Position numbers and translations under genes: made by a program. DNA of 64,000 bases from Clostridioides difficile_A (lineage in GTDB: Bacteria > Bacillota > Clostridia > Peptostreptococcales > Peptostreptococcaceae). Of the stretch, positions 34,598-43,341 are shown piece after piece. The notes beneath the pieces are model-generated. The model ran no database searches. It saw only the letters and a list, made by a program, of their open reading frames with translations, and was not told the DNA's origin. The number at the start of each line of letters is the position of its first letter. Position 1 is the first letter of the stretch. The stretch spans positions 248,001 through 312,000 of the forward strand of contig OX246690.1 in the NCBI GenBank assembly GCA_945909635.1, given 5' to 3'.

Positions 34598-35908
34598 ATG
34601 GCGGGATTATTTTCCATTTTAAATACAGCTAATTCAGGTATGAATGCTCATCAAAAGGCAATACAGACAATTTCTCATAATATAAGTAATCTAGATACAG
34701 AAGGTTATTCTAGGCAGAGGACAGAATTTGCTACAAATAGCCCAATGTATATGCCTAGCTTGAATAATGCAATTGGGCGAGGTCAGTTGGGCACAGGTGT
34801 ACATGTAACAGATGTAACAAGGGCTAGAAATAGTTTTTATGATTATCAATTTAGAGCAGAGGCTCATAAGTATGGTAAAACAGTTTCAAAGTATGACTAT
34901 TATAATACTATAGAGACTATAATAAATGAACCATCAGATTATGGTATATCTGCAGGTATAGATGACTTTTTTAAAGGTTGGGAATCATTAGCGAAGGATA
35001 TAAATAGTGATAGTAAAAAAAGTCTCGTGGTAGAAAATGCATCAAATTTAGCAACCTTAATAAGCGAAAGCTATAAGAAGCTTGACAAATTAAAAGGTGA
35101 TATAGATGATAACATAGACTCTGAGATAAAACAGATAAATGACATGTTAAAGAGTCTTGAAGATTTGAATAAATCTATTGATGTTATATCTGGTTCTGGC
35201 TCTACCCCAAATGATTTACTTGATGAAAGAGATAGAATATTGGATGATTTGAGTTTTAAATTAGACCTTGAAAATAGTGATGTTAAAAATATGCTTGCAG
35301 ATGGGAAATTAGAACTTAACGAATTAAAAAACCCAGATGGAACTTGGAAAACAGGTGTATCAGGAACTTTACAAGGATTGTTTGAAATGCATGGCAAAAT
35401 TGATACATATAAAAGTGATTTAAAAGATGTGTCTGATGGATTAGCTAAACAGATAAATGATGTTTATAATACATCTGCTGGAATAACAGTAACAGATTTT
35501 TTTATAACTTCAAATGTAGATGGTGAAGATATCATAAAGGTAAATCCAGCTATAAAGAGTAATCCAAATGAATTAAAGCTCACTGCTGATGAGGCCTCAA
35601 AGATTGCAAAGCTAAAAGATGAAAAAATAGATATTGGGGCAGTTGGTGGAAAAGTAAGTACAATAAGTGACCACTATAAAGCTTTTGCAGAATCAGTAGG
35701 TTTAGATTCTAAAAAAGTGAATCAAGATGAAGTGAATCAGCGTAAAATTATAAATAATATTGATAGTTCACGAATGAGTGTTTCAGGTGTATCTTTGGAT
35801 GAAGAAATGACAGAGCTTATAAAAGTACAACGTTCATATCAAGCAAGTGCAAAAGTTATGTCTACAGCTGTGCAACTACTGGATGTTGTAATAAATGGAA
35901 TAATTTAA
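34598..35908 (+). CDS. flgK: Flagellar hook-associated protein 1 (FlgK)
   Basis: Product of 436 residues, shorter than the 500-650 seen in many bacteria, with the D2/D3 insert reduced. The N-terminal rod/hook domain (LFSILNTANSGMNAHQKAIQTISHNISNLDTEGYSRQR) and C-terminal domain (VSLDEEMTELIKVQRSYQASAKVMSTAVQLLDVVINGI) are both clear. It forms the first hook-filament junction. Confidence 0.95.
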   Translation: MAGLFSILNTANSGMNAHQKAIQTISHNISNLDTEGYSRQRTEFATNSPMYMPSLNNAIGRGQLGTGVHVTDVTRARNSFYDYQFRAEAHKYGKTVSKYDYYNTIETIINEPSDYGISAGIDDFFKGWESLAKDINSDSKKSLVVENASNLATLISESYKKLDKLKGDIDDNIDSEIKQINDMLKSLEDLNKSIDVISGSGSTPNDLLDERDRILDDLSFKLDLENSDVKNMLADGKLELNELKNPDGTWKTGVSGTLQGLFEMHGKIDTYKSDLKDVSDGLAKQINDVYNTSAGITVTDFFITSNVDGEDIIKVNPAIKSNPNELKLTADEASKIAKLKDEKIDIGAVGGKVSTISDHYKAFAESVGLDSKKVNQDEVNQRKIINNIDSSRMSVSGVSLDEEMTELIKVQRSYQASAKVMSTAVQLLDVVINGII

Positions 35909-35926
35909 TAGAAGGAGGAAGTTATT

Positions 35927-36859
35927 ATGAGAGTTAGTACAGGTATGATGTCTAGTAGTTATCTAAACTCACTACAAGATAATCTACAAAGACTAGACAA
36001 GGTTAATAGACAAGTTAATACAACAAAAGAAATAAACAAACTATCAGATAATCCGTATAAAGCAATAAAAATATTGAATTCAAAGAGTGAAATAAAAACT
36101 ATGGAGACTTATATTGAAAACTGTAATGATACAGGAAATTGGTTAGAAACCACTGATACTTCATTAGATCAACTTGGAAAATTGTTATCAGATATAAAGA
36201 AAACTTTGGTGGCAAGTGGTGATGGAGCATATTCAGAGGATGAACTAAAAACTCTTAGCAATTCAACCAATGAAAAAATGAAAGAAATTGCAAATGCTTT
36301 AAATGCAACACATGAAGGAAAGTACATATTTTCAGGTTCAAATACAGGTATTCCTCCTGTTGAGTGTGTAGATAATGCTGATGGTTCAGTTAGTTTAAAG
36401 TTTAATTCTAGTCTAAATCTTACTAAATTAAAAGATTCCTTAAGTATGGATATAGCTCAAGGAATAAGTGTAGATTATAATGTTAAATTGAGTAGTCTTG
36501 GATTTGACCCAACACAGGCAGACCCCTTTAAAGAATTAAATAATATATCCAAAAAATTAGCAAATCCAGATGAAGATGCTATAAAAGAGCTAACAACAAC
36601 TTGTTTAGGTGAGATGGAGAAACTAATAGAAAATACAGTAAATGTTAGGTCTATATATGGTACAAAAGCAAATACTGTAGAGGCTATGAAGGAAAAAAAT
36701 GATGATAGCTTGATACAATTAAAGGATGTTCTATCACAAAATGAAGAGATAGATTATGGAGAAAAACTTGTTCAATTAAAGGCTGCAGAATTGACTTATC
36801 AAGCTTCACTACAAACAGGAGGAAAGTTATTTAATGTATCTATATTAGATTACATATAG
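35927..36859 (+). CDS. flgL: Flagellar hook-associated protein 3 (FlgL)
   Basis: Product of 310 residues, with a flagellin-like N-terminus (MRVSTGMMSSSYLNSLQDNLQRLDKVNRQVNTTKEINKLSDNPYKAI) and a C-terminal helix (KLVQLKAAELTYQASLQTGGKLFNVSILDYI). It forms the second junction ring under the filament. AAGGAGGAAG precedes the ATG. Confidence 0.95.
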   Translation: MRVSTGMMSSSYLNSLQDNLQRLDKVNRQVNTTKEINKLSDNPYKAIKILNSKSEIKTMETYIENCNDTGNWLETTDTSLDQLGKLLSDIKKTLVASGDGAYSEDELKTLSNSTNEKMKEIANALNATHEGKYIFSGSNTGIPPVECVDNADGSVSLKFNSSLNLTKLKDSLSMDIAQGISVDYNVKLSSLGFDPTQADPFKELNNISKKLANPDEDAIKELTTTCLGEMEKLIENTVNVRSIYGTKANTVEAMKEKNDDSLIQLKDVLSQNEEIDYGEKLVQLKAAELTYQASLQTGGKLFNVSILDYI

Positions 36860-36874
36860 TAAAATAACGCAGAT

Positions 36875-37267
36875 ATGATGAAAGTTACATTAAAAAAAGG
36901 AATACTAGGGTTTGAAAACTTAAAAGAATACGAACTTTTAGATATAAAAAATAATAATACTTTAAAAGAATTTAATTCTATTGAGGAAAATTGTATAGGA
37001 TTTATTGTTGTATCACCATTTGAGATTATTGAGGAATATGAGATAGTTCTAAATCAAGATATAATAGAAAATCTTGAAGTAGAATCTCCCAATGATATTC
37101 TAATATTTAATATAATAACTCTTGGTCTAACTTTAAAAGAATCAACTGTGAACATGAAGGCCCCTATAGTAATAAATGTAAAAAATAATTATGGAATGCA
37201 AGTAATTTTGGAAGAGGAAAAATATAGCATAAGACATCCATTGTTGAGAGGTGATGATGGATGTTAG
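36875..37267 (+). CDS. fliW: Flagellar assembly factor FliW
   Basis: Product of 130 residues (KGILGFENLKEYELLDIKNNNTLKEFNSIEE; FNIITLGLTLKESTVNMKAPIVIN). FliW binds CsrA and flagellin by exclusion: free flagellin frees CsrA, which then blocks flagellin translation. It overlaps csrA by 7 bp. The ATG may be 36875 or the adjacent 36878. Confidence 0.93.
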   Translation: MMKVTLKKGILGFENLKEYELLDIKNNNTLKEFNSIEENCIGFIVVSPFEIIEEYEIVLNQDIIENLEVESPNDILIFNIITLGLTLKESTVNMKAPIVINVKNNYGMQVILEEEKYSIRHPLLRGDDGC

Positions 37268-37473
37268 TGATTTCTAGAAAAAAGGGAGAGGCAATACTTA
37301 TAGGAGATAATATTGAGGTAAAGGTAGTAGGTGTTGATGGGAAAAATATTAAATTGGCTATATCAGCACCAAATAATGTAGGGATATTAAGAAAAGAAAT
37401 TTATGAAAAGATAAAAGATGAAAATATAAAAGCTACAAAGAAAAATATAGAAATTTTGAGCAATTTAAAATAA
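37261..37473 (+). CDS. csrA: CsrA, RNA-binding translational regulator
   Basis: Product of 70 residues (MLVISRKKGEAILIGDNIEVKVVGVDGKNIKLAISAPNNVGILRKEIYEKIKDEN). It dimerises and binds GGA-loop hairpins at ribosome-binding sites. A fitting hairpin lies in the fliC leader. It is coupled to its antagonist fliW by overlap. Confidence 0.96.
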   Translation: MLVISRKKGEAILIGDNIEVKVVGVDGKNIKLAISAPNNVGILRKEIYEKIKDENIKATKKNIEILSNLK

Positions 37474-37495
37474 AAATATTTGGAGGATGTAATTT

Positions 37496-37888
37496 ATGTA
37501 TGGAGAAAATCCTTATAATTATTATAAGCAAAATTCAGTGTTTATGGCATCAAAAGAACAATTGTTATTGATGCTTGTAGATGGAGCAGTAAAATATACA
37601 AAGATTGCAAGGATATCTATTGTGGAAAAAAATATGCAAAGAGCACATAAGGAACTTGTAAGAGTACAAGATATATTTACAGAATTGATGGTCACATTAG
37701 ATCAAAATGCGGGTCAATGGGCAAAAGACATGTATAGAGTTTATGATTTTGTGAGATATGAGTTATCAAGAGCGAATATAAGAAAAGATGTTCAAATAAT
37801 AGATAAGGTGCTTCCTGTAATAGAGCAAATTAAAGATACATGGCATGAAGCTGATAAAAAAAGTAAAGAAGAAAGAAATAGAGGATAA
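37496..37888 (+). CDS. fliS: Flagellar export chaperone FliS, copy 1
   Basis: A helical protein of 130 residues that binds the C-terminus of flagellin to stop early polymerisation. It shows NPYNYYKQNSVFMASKEQLLLMLVDGAVKYTKIA, the FliS N-terminus, and the conserved VQDIFTELMVTLDQNAGQWA. It is followed by a paralogue four bases later. Confidence 0.93.
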   Translation: MYGENPYNYYKQNSVFMASKEQLLLMLVDGAVKYTKIARISIVEKNMQRAHKELVRVQDIFTELMVTLDQNAGQWAKDMYRVYDFVRYELSRANIRKDVQIIDKVLPVIEQIKDTWHEADKKSKEERNRG

Positions 37889-37891
37889 GCA

Positions 37892-38263
37892 ATGAAATTA
37901 AATTTAGACGAATTAAATAAACTTTCTCAAGAAGAGCTATTATTAGCGCTTTTAGATGGAGCTATAGAATCTACAAAAATATCAAAAAAGGCAATAATAG
38001 ATAAAGATATGCAAAAATCAAATAAAGAGCTTATAAGAGTACAAAATATATTTGCTGAATTGATGGTCACATTAGATCAAAATGTAGGTCAATGGGCAAA
38101 AGATATGTATAATGTTTATGACTTTATAAGACATGAATTATCAAAAGCAAATATAACAAATGATATAAAAATAATAGATGAAATATTACCAATAATACAA
38201 CAGATTAGAGATGTGTGGTATGAGGTTTATAATAAAGCAAGAAATAACAGACAGGAGGAATGA
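37892..38263 (+). CDS. fliS: FliS paralogue, copy 2
   Basis: Product of 123 residues; it shares blocks such as ELMVTLDQN-GQWAKDMY-VYDF-RHELS-ANI with copy 1, so the pair is a tandem duplication. The N-terminal NPYNYYKQ segment of copy 1 is missing here (it starts MKLNLDELNKLSQEELLLALLDGAIE), so flagellin binding may differ. It overlaps fliD by 4 bp. Confidence 0.88.
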   Translation: MKLNLDELNKLSQEELLLALLDGAIESTKISKKAIIDKDMQKSNKELIRVQNIFAELMVTLDQNVGQWAKDMYNVYDFIRHELSKANITNDIKIIDEILPIIQQIRDVWYEVYNKARNNRQEE

Positions 38264-39783
38264 GTATGTCAAATATAAGTCCTATAAGAGTTACAGGTCT
38301 TTCAGGAAATTTTGATATGGAAGGGATAATAGAAGCAAGTATGACCAGAGACAAAGAAAAGGTCGACAAAGCTAAACAAGCCCAACAAATAGTAAAATGG
38401 AAACAAGAAATATACAGAGATATTATCAAAGAATCAAAAGATATGTATGATAAATATTTTGGACTTGATTCTAAGAGTAATATAATAAGCAAAAATGCAT
38501 ATTCATCTTTAAGTGTAAAAAGTTCTGATGAGAGTGTTGTAGTTGCAAGTGGGTCAGCTGGTGCAAATAAAATAAATTATCAGTTTGCTGTATCACAAAT
38601 GGCAGAACCAGCAAAGGTGACAATTAAATTAAATGCAAGTACTCCTATTGTTCAACAGTTTCCTCCAAATGCTAGTGGCGCAAGTTCATTAACTATTGGA
38701 GATGTAAATATACCTATTTCTGAACAAGATACTACAAGTACTATTGTTAGTAAAATAAATGCTCTTTGTGAAGATAAAGATATAAGAGCTTCATATAGTG
38801 AATTGACAGGTGAATTAATGATTTCTAGAAAACAAACTGGTACATCATCAGAACTTAATTTAAAAGTAAGTGGGAATGATAATTTAGCTCAACAAATAGC
38901 TAATGATAATAGCATTACATTTACAACTGATTCTGCTGGTAATAAAGTTGCATCGACACAGGGAAAAAATTTAGAAGCTGATATAACTGATGAAAATGGA
39001 AGAACAGTACATATAAATAAGGAATCAAATTCATTTGTAATAGATAATATTTCCTATAATGTGAATTCAAAAGGGACTTCTAAACTAGTTTCTGTTACTG
39101 ATACTGAAGAAGCTACTAAAAATATGAAAGCATTTGTAGAAGATTATAATAAATTGATGGATAAAGTGTATGGATTAGTAACTACTAAAAAGCAAAAAGA
39201 TTACCCACCTCTTACAGAAGCTCAAAAAGAAGATATGACAACTGAGGAAATAGAAAAATGGGATAAAAAAGCCAAAGAAGGTATACTTAGAAATGATGAT
39301 GAATTAAGAGCGTTTGTAGAAGATATTCAATCTATGTTTTTTGGAGATGCAAAACATATTGATGCTTTAAGAAAGATAGGTATTAATGAATCTGAGAATT
39401 ATAATAAAAAAGGACAAATAGCATTTAAGGAAGATGTTTTTTCAAAGGCTATTATAGAAGATAGTGATAAAGTATATAAAATTTTAGCTGGATATTCTTC
39501 AAATAGTGATGATAAAGGTATGTTTGAAAAGTTAAAAGATATAATATATGAATATTCAGGAAGCTCAGGTTCTAAATTTGCAGAGAAGGCTGGTATAGAA
39601 AAAACAGCTTCTGCCAGCGAAAATATATATTCTAAGCAGATTGCGGAGCAAGAAAAAAATATAAATAGATTGGTTGAAAAAATGAATGATAAAGAGAAAA
39701 GACTTTATGCAAAATATTCAGCTTTGGAATCTTTGTTAAATCAATATAGTTCTCAAATGAACTATTTTTCACAAGGTAATTAA
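38260..39783 (+). CDS. fliD: Flagellar filament cap protein FliD
   Basis: Product of 507 residues. The N-terminal FliD domain (ISPIRVTGLSGNFDMEGIIEASMTRDKEKVDKAKQAQQIVKWKQEIYRDI) and the C-terminal coiled helical domain (KQIAEQEKNINRLVEKMNDKEKRLYAKYSALESLLNQYSSQMNYFSQGN) are typical. It forms the cap that folds flagellin at the growing tip, and in C. difficile it is also an adhesin (established for the species). Confidence 0.95.
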   Translation: MSMSNISPIRVTGLSGNFDMEGIIEASMTRDKEKVDKAKQAQQIVKWKQEIYRDIIKESKDMYDKYFGLDSKSNIISKNAYSSLSVKSSDESVVVASGSAGANKINYQFAVSQMAEPAKVTIKLNASTPIVQQFPPNASGASSLTIGDVNIPISEQDTTSTIVSKINALCEDKDIRASYSELTGELMISRKQTGTSSELNLKVSGNDNLAQQIANDNSITFTTDSAGNKVASTQGKNLEADITDENGRTVHINKESNSFVIDNISYNVNSKGTSKLVSVTDTEEATKNMKAFVEDYNKLMDKVYGLVTTKKQKDYPPLTEAQKEDMTTEEIEKWDKKAKEGILRNDDELRAFVEDIQSMFFGDAKHIDALRKIGINESENYNKKGQIAFKEDVFSKAIIEDSDKVYKILAGYSSNSDDKGMFEKLKDIIYEYSGSSGSKFAEKAGIEKTASASENIYSKQIAEQEKNINRLVEKMNDKEKRLYAKYSALESLLNQYSSQMNYFSQGN

Positions 39784-39785
39784 TA

Positions 39786-40121
39786 ATGGGAATACTAGAA
39801 GATAAACTGGATTTATACAAAGAGATATCTTTACAGATTATAAACCTTATTGATAAAGAAGAGTATCAATACATAAGCAATAAGTTAGATGATAGACAAA
39901 AAATTATAAATAGTGTGGATGAAAATGATAAAGAAAAATTCATAAGTATTTACAGCGATATGAAGCTAATTGATATTGATAGTAAAATACAAAATACTTT
40001 ACAAAGAAATTTATTAGAAATTAAAAAAGAGCTACATGAATATAAGTTAACAAAGCAAGTAAACACAATGTATTCTAAGCTAAATAGAGAAAAAATAAAT
40101 ATTTTTAATAAAAAAGTATAA
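39786..40121 (+). CDS. Small helical flagellar protein, FliT-like
   Basis: Product of 111 residues, two bases after fliD and upstream of fliC, the usual slot of the FliD chaperone FliT. It is all helix with a charged coiled-coil pattern (MGILEDKLDLYKEISLQIINLIDKEEYQYISNKLDDRQKIINSVDEND). There is no sequence hallmark I can use, so the FliT call is from position and structure type. Confidence 0.6.
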   Translation: MGILEDKLDLYKEISLQIINLIDKEEYQYISNKLDDRQKIINSVDENDKEKFISIYSDMKLIDIDSKIQNTLQRNLLEIKKELHEYKLTKQVNTMYSKLNREKINIFNKKV

Positions 40122-40146
40122 AGTTATTAATTAACTTGTCCGATTA
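40119..40146 (+). promoter_or_regulatory. Sigma-D promoter of fliC
   Basis: TAAA (40119-40122) and TCCGATTA (40139-40146), separated by 16 bp. The fit is slightly loose but close to the sigma-28 pattern; it lies 75 bp before the fliC start. Confidence 0.65.
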
Positions 40147-40183
40147 TATATGTGAAAGATTAATTAAAAATTGAAAGTAGAAA

Positions 40184-40197
40184 TGACAAGGATGTCA
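40184..40197 (+). promoter_or_regulatory. Candidate CsrA-binding hairpin in the fliC leader
   Basis: TGACA-AGGA-TGTCA: a perfect 5-bp stem with GGA in the tetraloop, the CsrA consensus shape. A second GGA sits in the ribosome-binding site AAGGAGGG (40206-40213). Two such sites are the usual requirement for CsrA repression. Confidence 0.7.
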
Positions 40198-40220
40198 ATT
40201 ATACTAAGGAGGGTAAATTA

Positions 40221-41093
40221 ATGAGAGTTAATACAAATGTAAGTGCTTTAATAGCAAATAATCAAATGGGAAGAAACGTAAATGCTCAAAGTAAATCTAT
40301 GGAGAAGTTATCTTCTGGAGTTAGAATAAAAAGAGCAGCTGATGATGCTGCTGGTCTTGCAATATCTGAAAAAATGAGAGCTCAGATTAAAGGTCTAGAC
40401 CAAGCTGGAAGAAACGTTCAAGATGGTATCTCTGTTGTACAAACAGCAGAAGGTGCATTAGAAGAAACTGGAAATATATTACAAAGAATGAGAACTTTAT
40501 CAGTACAATCTTCAAATGAAACTAATACTGAAGAAGAAAGAAGTAAGATAGCAGATGAATTATCTCAATTAAAAGATGAAATCGAGAGAATATCAAGTTC
40601 AACTGAGTTTAATGGAAAGAAACTATTAGATGGAAGTGCATCAAATGTAAGATTACAAGTTGGAGCTAATTATGGAACTAATGTATCTGGAACAAGTAAT
40701 AATAATAATGAAATAACTGTACAATTAGTTGATACTTCTGCAGTAATGAGTAATGCAAGTATAACATCTTCTACAATTGCAAGTATGAAAACAGCTGGTG
40801 CATCAGGTACAGATGCTGCTAAGAGTATGGTATCTAGTTTAGATGCAGCATTAAAAGAAGTAAACTCATCAAGAGCAAAGCTAGGTGCACAACAAAATAG
40901 ATTAGAATCAACTCAAAATAACTTAAATAATACTATAGAAAATGTTACAGCAGCAGAATCAAGAATAAGAGATACAGATGTAGCTTCAGAAATGGTTACT
41001 TTATCTAAAATGAATATATTGGTACAAGCATCACAATCAATGCTTGCTCAAGCTAATCAGCAACCACAAGGAGTATTACAATTATTAGGATAA
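40221..41093 (+). CDS. fliC: Flagellin FliC
   Basis: Filament protein of 290 residues. D0/D1 ends are typical (MRVNTNVSALIANNQMGRNVNAQSKSMEKLSSGVRIKRAADDAAGLAISEKMR; C-terminal SKMNILVQASQSMLAQANQQPQGVLQLLG). The short central part (about 140-215) is rich in Ser, Thr and Asn (SGTSNNNNE, SNASITSSTIAS), the likely O-glycan sites. Expression is probably set by sigma-D, CsrA/FliW and the flagellar switch. Glycosylation genes follow directly. Confidence 0.98.
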   Translation: MRVNTNVSALIANNQMGRNVNAQSKSMEKLSSGVRIKRAADDAAGLAISEKMRAQIKGLDQAGRNVQDGISVVQTAEGALEETGNILQRMRTLSVQSSNETNTEEERSKIADELSQLKDEIERISSSTEFNGKKLLDGSASNVRLQVGANYGTNVSGTSNNNNEITVQLVDTSAVMSNASITSSTIASMKTAGASGTDAAKSMVSSLDAALKEVNSSRAKLGAQQNRLESTQNNLNNTIENVTAAESRIRDTDVASEMVTLSKMNILVQASQSMLAQANQQPQGVLQLLG

Positions 41094-41116
41094 ATCTCAT
41101 AAAATACTGATATTAT

Positions 41117-41150
41117 AAAGAGTAAAGCATTGCTTTACTCTTTAATTTTT
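41117..41150 (+). terminator. Terminator after fliC
   Basis: AAAGAGTAAAGCA pairs with TGCTTTACTCTTT, followed by AATTTTT. The next gene starts 31 bp later, so the glycosylation genes need read-through or a promoter inside or after fliC. Confidence 0.8.
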
Positions 41151-41180
41151 CTAATAAATATGCATTGAAAGGGAAAAATT

Positions 41181-43319
41181 ATGTTATTAAGTATAGTAAT
41201 GATGGTAAAAAACGAAGAAAAGATATTAAATAAAACATTAGAATCGTTAAAAGGATTAAGATATTCCATAGAGAGTGAATTAATAATAATAGATACTGGT
41301 TCAACTGATAACACTATTAATATAGTTAAAAAGCATACTGAGAAAATTTATTTTCATAAATGGGATAATGATTTTTCTAGTATGAGAAATAAGGCTATTT
41401 CATATTCTAAAGGTCAATGGATATTTATACTAGATGCTGATGAAGTATTAACAGATTGTACAAAAATGATAGAATTTTTTAATAGTGATTTGTGTAAAAA
41501 ATTTAATTCAGCATCAATAAAATTAAAGAATATATATTCCTTTGAGAAAAATTCTTATGGGTATGCTTCTATATTAAGATTATTTAGAAATAATAATTTT
41601 AAATTTGTGGGGAAAGTTCATGAACAACCATTATATAAAGACCCTGTATTTCATAATATTGCAGAATTTGATCATTATGGGTATATGTTTGAAGATGAGG
41701 AGTTTAGGATACAAAAGATTAAAAGAAATGAAGAACTTCTATTACAACAATTAGAAGAAGATAAAGATAATCCATATGTTAATTATCAAATTGGAAAGAA
41801 CTTTATTATATTAGAAAAATATCATGATGCATTGTTTTTTCTAGAAAAAAGTAATAATTTGTATAAAAGTCGTAACTTTGTTCCAGGGTATGTGCTTACT
41901 AGTTTAGCGAAAGTATATTTATATTTAGGGAAACATAAAAAGTGTGAGAAATTATGTTTAAAGTATATAAATCAAGATATGAATAATATTGATATATATT
42001 ATTATTTGGCACAAGCAGAAGTTAGTTTAGGAAAATATGAAAATAGTATAAGCTCATATAAAAGATTTATTTATTTAGTTGATAATTATGAGGTAAGTAC
42101 TCAGGCAAATAGTTTATTTTCAGATACTGATGCAGTAGGTTTGAAAGATATTGCTACTATTATGCTAATAAAAATTTATTATAAGCTAGAGAAATATGAC
42201 TTAGTCATAAAAGAGTTTGAAAATATTGAAGAGAAAGGAAAAATGAAAGATGTATACTTTAGTCTTTTTATGTCCTTATATAAACTTGATATATTTGAAA
42301 ATATTCTTAATTACTATGAAGATTTACCAATATCTCCAGTAGAAAAAAAATACTTTTATGAAAGTATAGAAATATTTATACAAAATGTTCGAGAAGGTGA
42401 AAAAAATAGTATATATAAAATTTTGTGTTCAATAGATGGAAACTATGGGAGATTTAACAAAATAAGATTAGATAGGAATTTATCTTTAGAGGAATGTAAA
42501 AATATACTTGAGAGTGAGAATATGTCTATTTATGCTCCACTTATAATTATTGCTCATGAAAATAATATAGATTTATTGGATATATTTTACAATATGGATT
42601 ATATTTGGATAGAAAGATATATACAATACAGTATTAATTATGATAAACGCTTTATATTGGAATTATATAAATATGTATTAATGCAATCAAATACTTTTGA
42701 TATTAATAAAATCAAAGTATTTAGGATATTTACAAAAAATATTCTAGAAAATAATATTTTAGATGAAAAAAAATATAAAGAGTTGTTTTATATTTACATA
42801 ATGTATTCTTATCAATATATAAAAAATATATATGCTAATATCGATGATGAAAAATTACTAAAATGTATAAGTGGAGATCTTGAAAGGTTTATTTTAAAAT
42901 TAAAACTTCTACAAAATATAAAAGAGATTAATAAAATAAATTACCTAGGAGAATTAAAGCAGTTATTATACGAATATCCACATTGTAATAAAATAATCGA
43001 ATTGCTCATAAAAGATTTTGAAAAGGAAATCAAGACAACAAAGGAGCTTAAAATTTTAAAAAAAGATTTTCTTATAAATATAGAACATGTAATAAATTGT
43101 GGAGATACAAAGAATGCAAAATCTATGATTGATGAGTATTTGGAATTTTTTGATGAGGAATACGAAATTTTGAATATGAATGGAATTATTAATTTGATGG
43201 AAGGTAATTATAAAGATGCAGATTTTATGTTTAAAAAAGCATACTCATTAAGTTTGGATAATGAAGATATCATATATAACATTAAATATCTTAAAGAACT
43301 TAATTTGAATTATAAATAG
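41181..43319 (+). CDS. GT2-family glycosyltransferase with TPR repeats, probable first flagellin glycosyltransferase
   Basis: Product of 712 residues. An N-terminal GT-A domain of GT2 (SIVMMVKNEEKILNKTLESLKGL; LIIIDTGSTDNT; DDD-type motif ILDADEVL at about residue 92) is followed by a long helical region with TPR-like repeats (YVNYQIGKNFIILEKYHDALFFLEKSNNLY; DIYYYLAQAEVSLGKYENSISSYKRFI; a further unit at the C-terminal end). It is the gene directly after fliC, the place of the O-GlcNAc transferase in C. difficile flagellin loci, so it probably adds the first sugar to Ser/Thr of FliC; the substrate sugar is inferred. Confidence 0.85.
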   Translation: MLLSIVMMVKNEEKILNKTLESLKGLRYSIESELIIIDTGSTDNTINIVKKHTEKIYFHKWDNDFSSMRNKAISYSKGQWIFILDADEVLTDCTKMIEFFNSDLCKKFNSASIKLKNIYSFEKNSYGYASILRLFRNNNFKFVGKVHEQPLYKDPVFHNIAEFDHYGYMFEDEEFRIQKIKRNEELLLQQLEEDKDNPYVNYQIGKNFIILEKYHDALFFLEKSNNLYKSRNFVPGYVLTSLAKVYLYLGKHKKCEKLCLKYINQDMNNIDIYYYLAQAEVSLGKYENSISSYKRFIYLVDNYEVSTQANSLFSDTDAVGLKDIATIMLIKIYYKLEKYDLVIKEFENIEEKGKMKDVYFSLFMSLYKLDIFENILNYYEDLPISPVEKKYFYESIEIFIQNVREGEKNSIYKILCSIDGNYGRFNKIRLDRNLSLEECKNILESENMSIYAPLIIIAHENNIDLLDIFYNMDYIWIERYIQYSINYDKRFILELYKYVLMQSNTFDINKIKVFRIFTKNILENNILDEKKYKELFYIYIMYSYQYIKNIYANIDDEKLLKCISGDLERFILKLKLLQNIKEINKINYLGELKQLLYEYPHCNKIIELLIKDFEKEIKTTKELKILKKDFLINIEHVINCGDTKNAKSMIDEYLEFFDEEYEILNMNGIINLMEGNYKDADFMFKKAYSLSLDNEDIIYNIKYLKELNLNYK

Positions 43320-43341
43320 ATTTTTCAAGGAGAAACATAGA

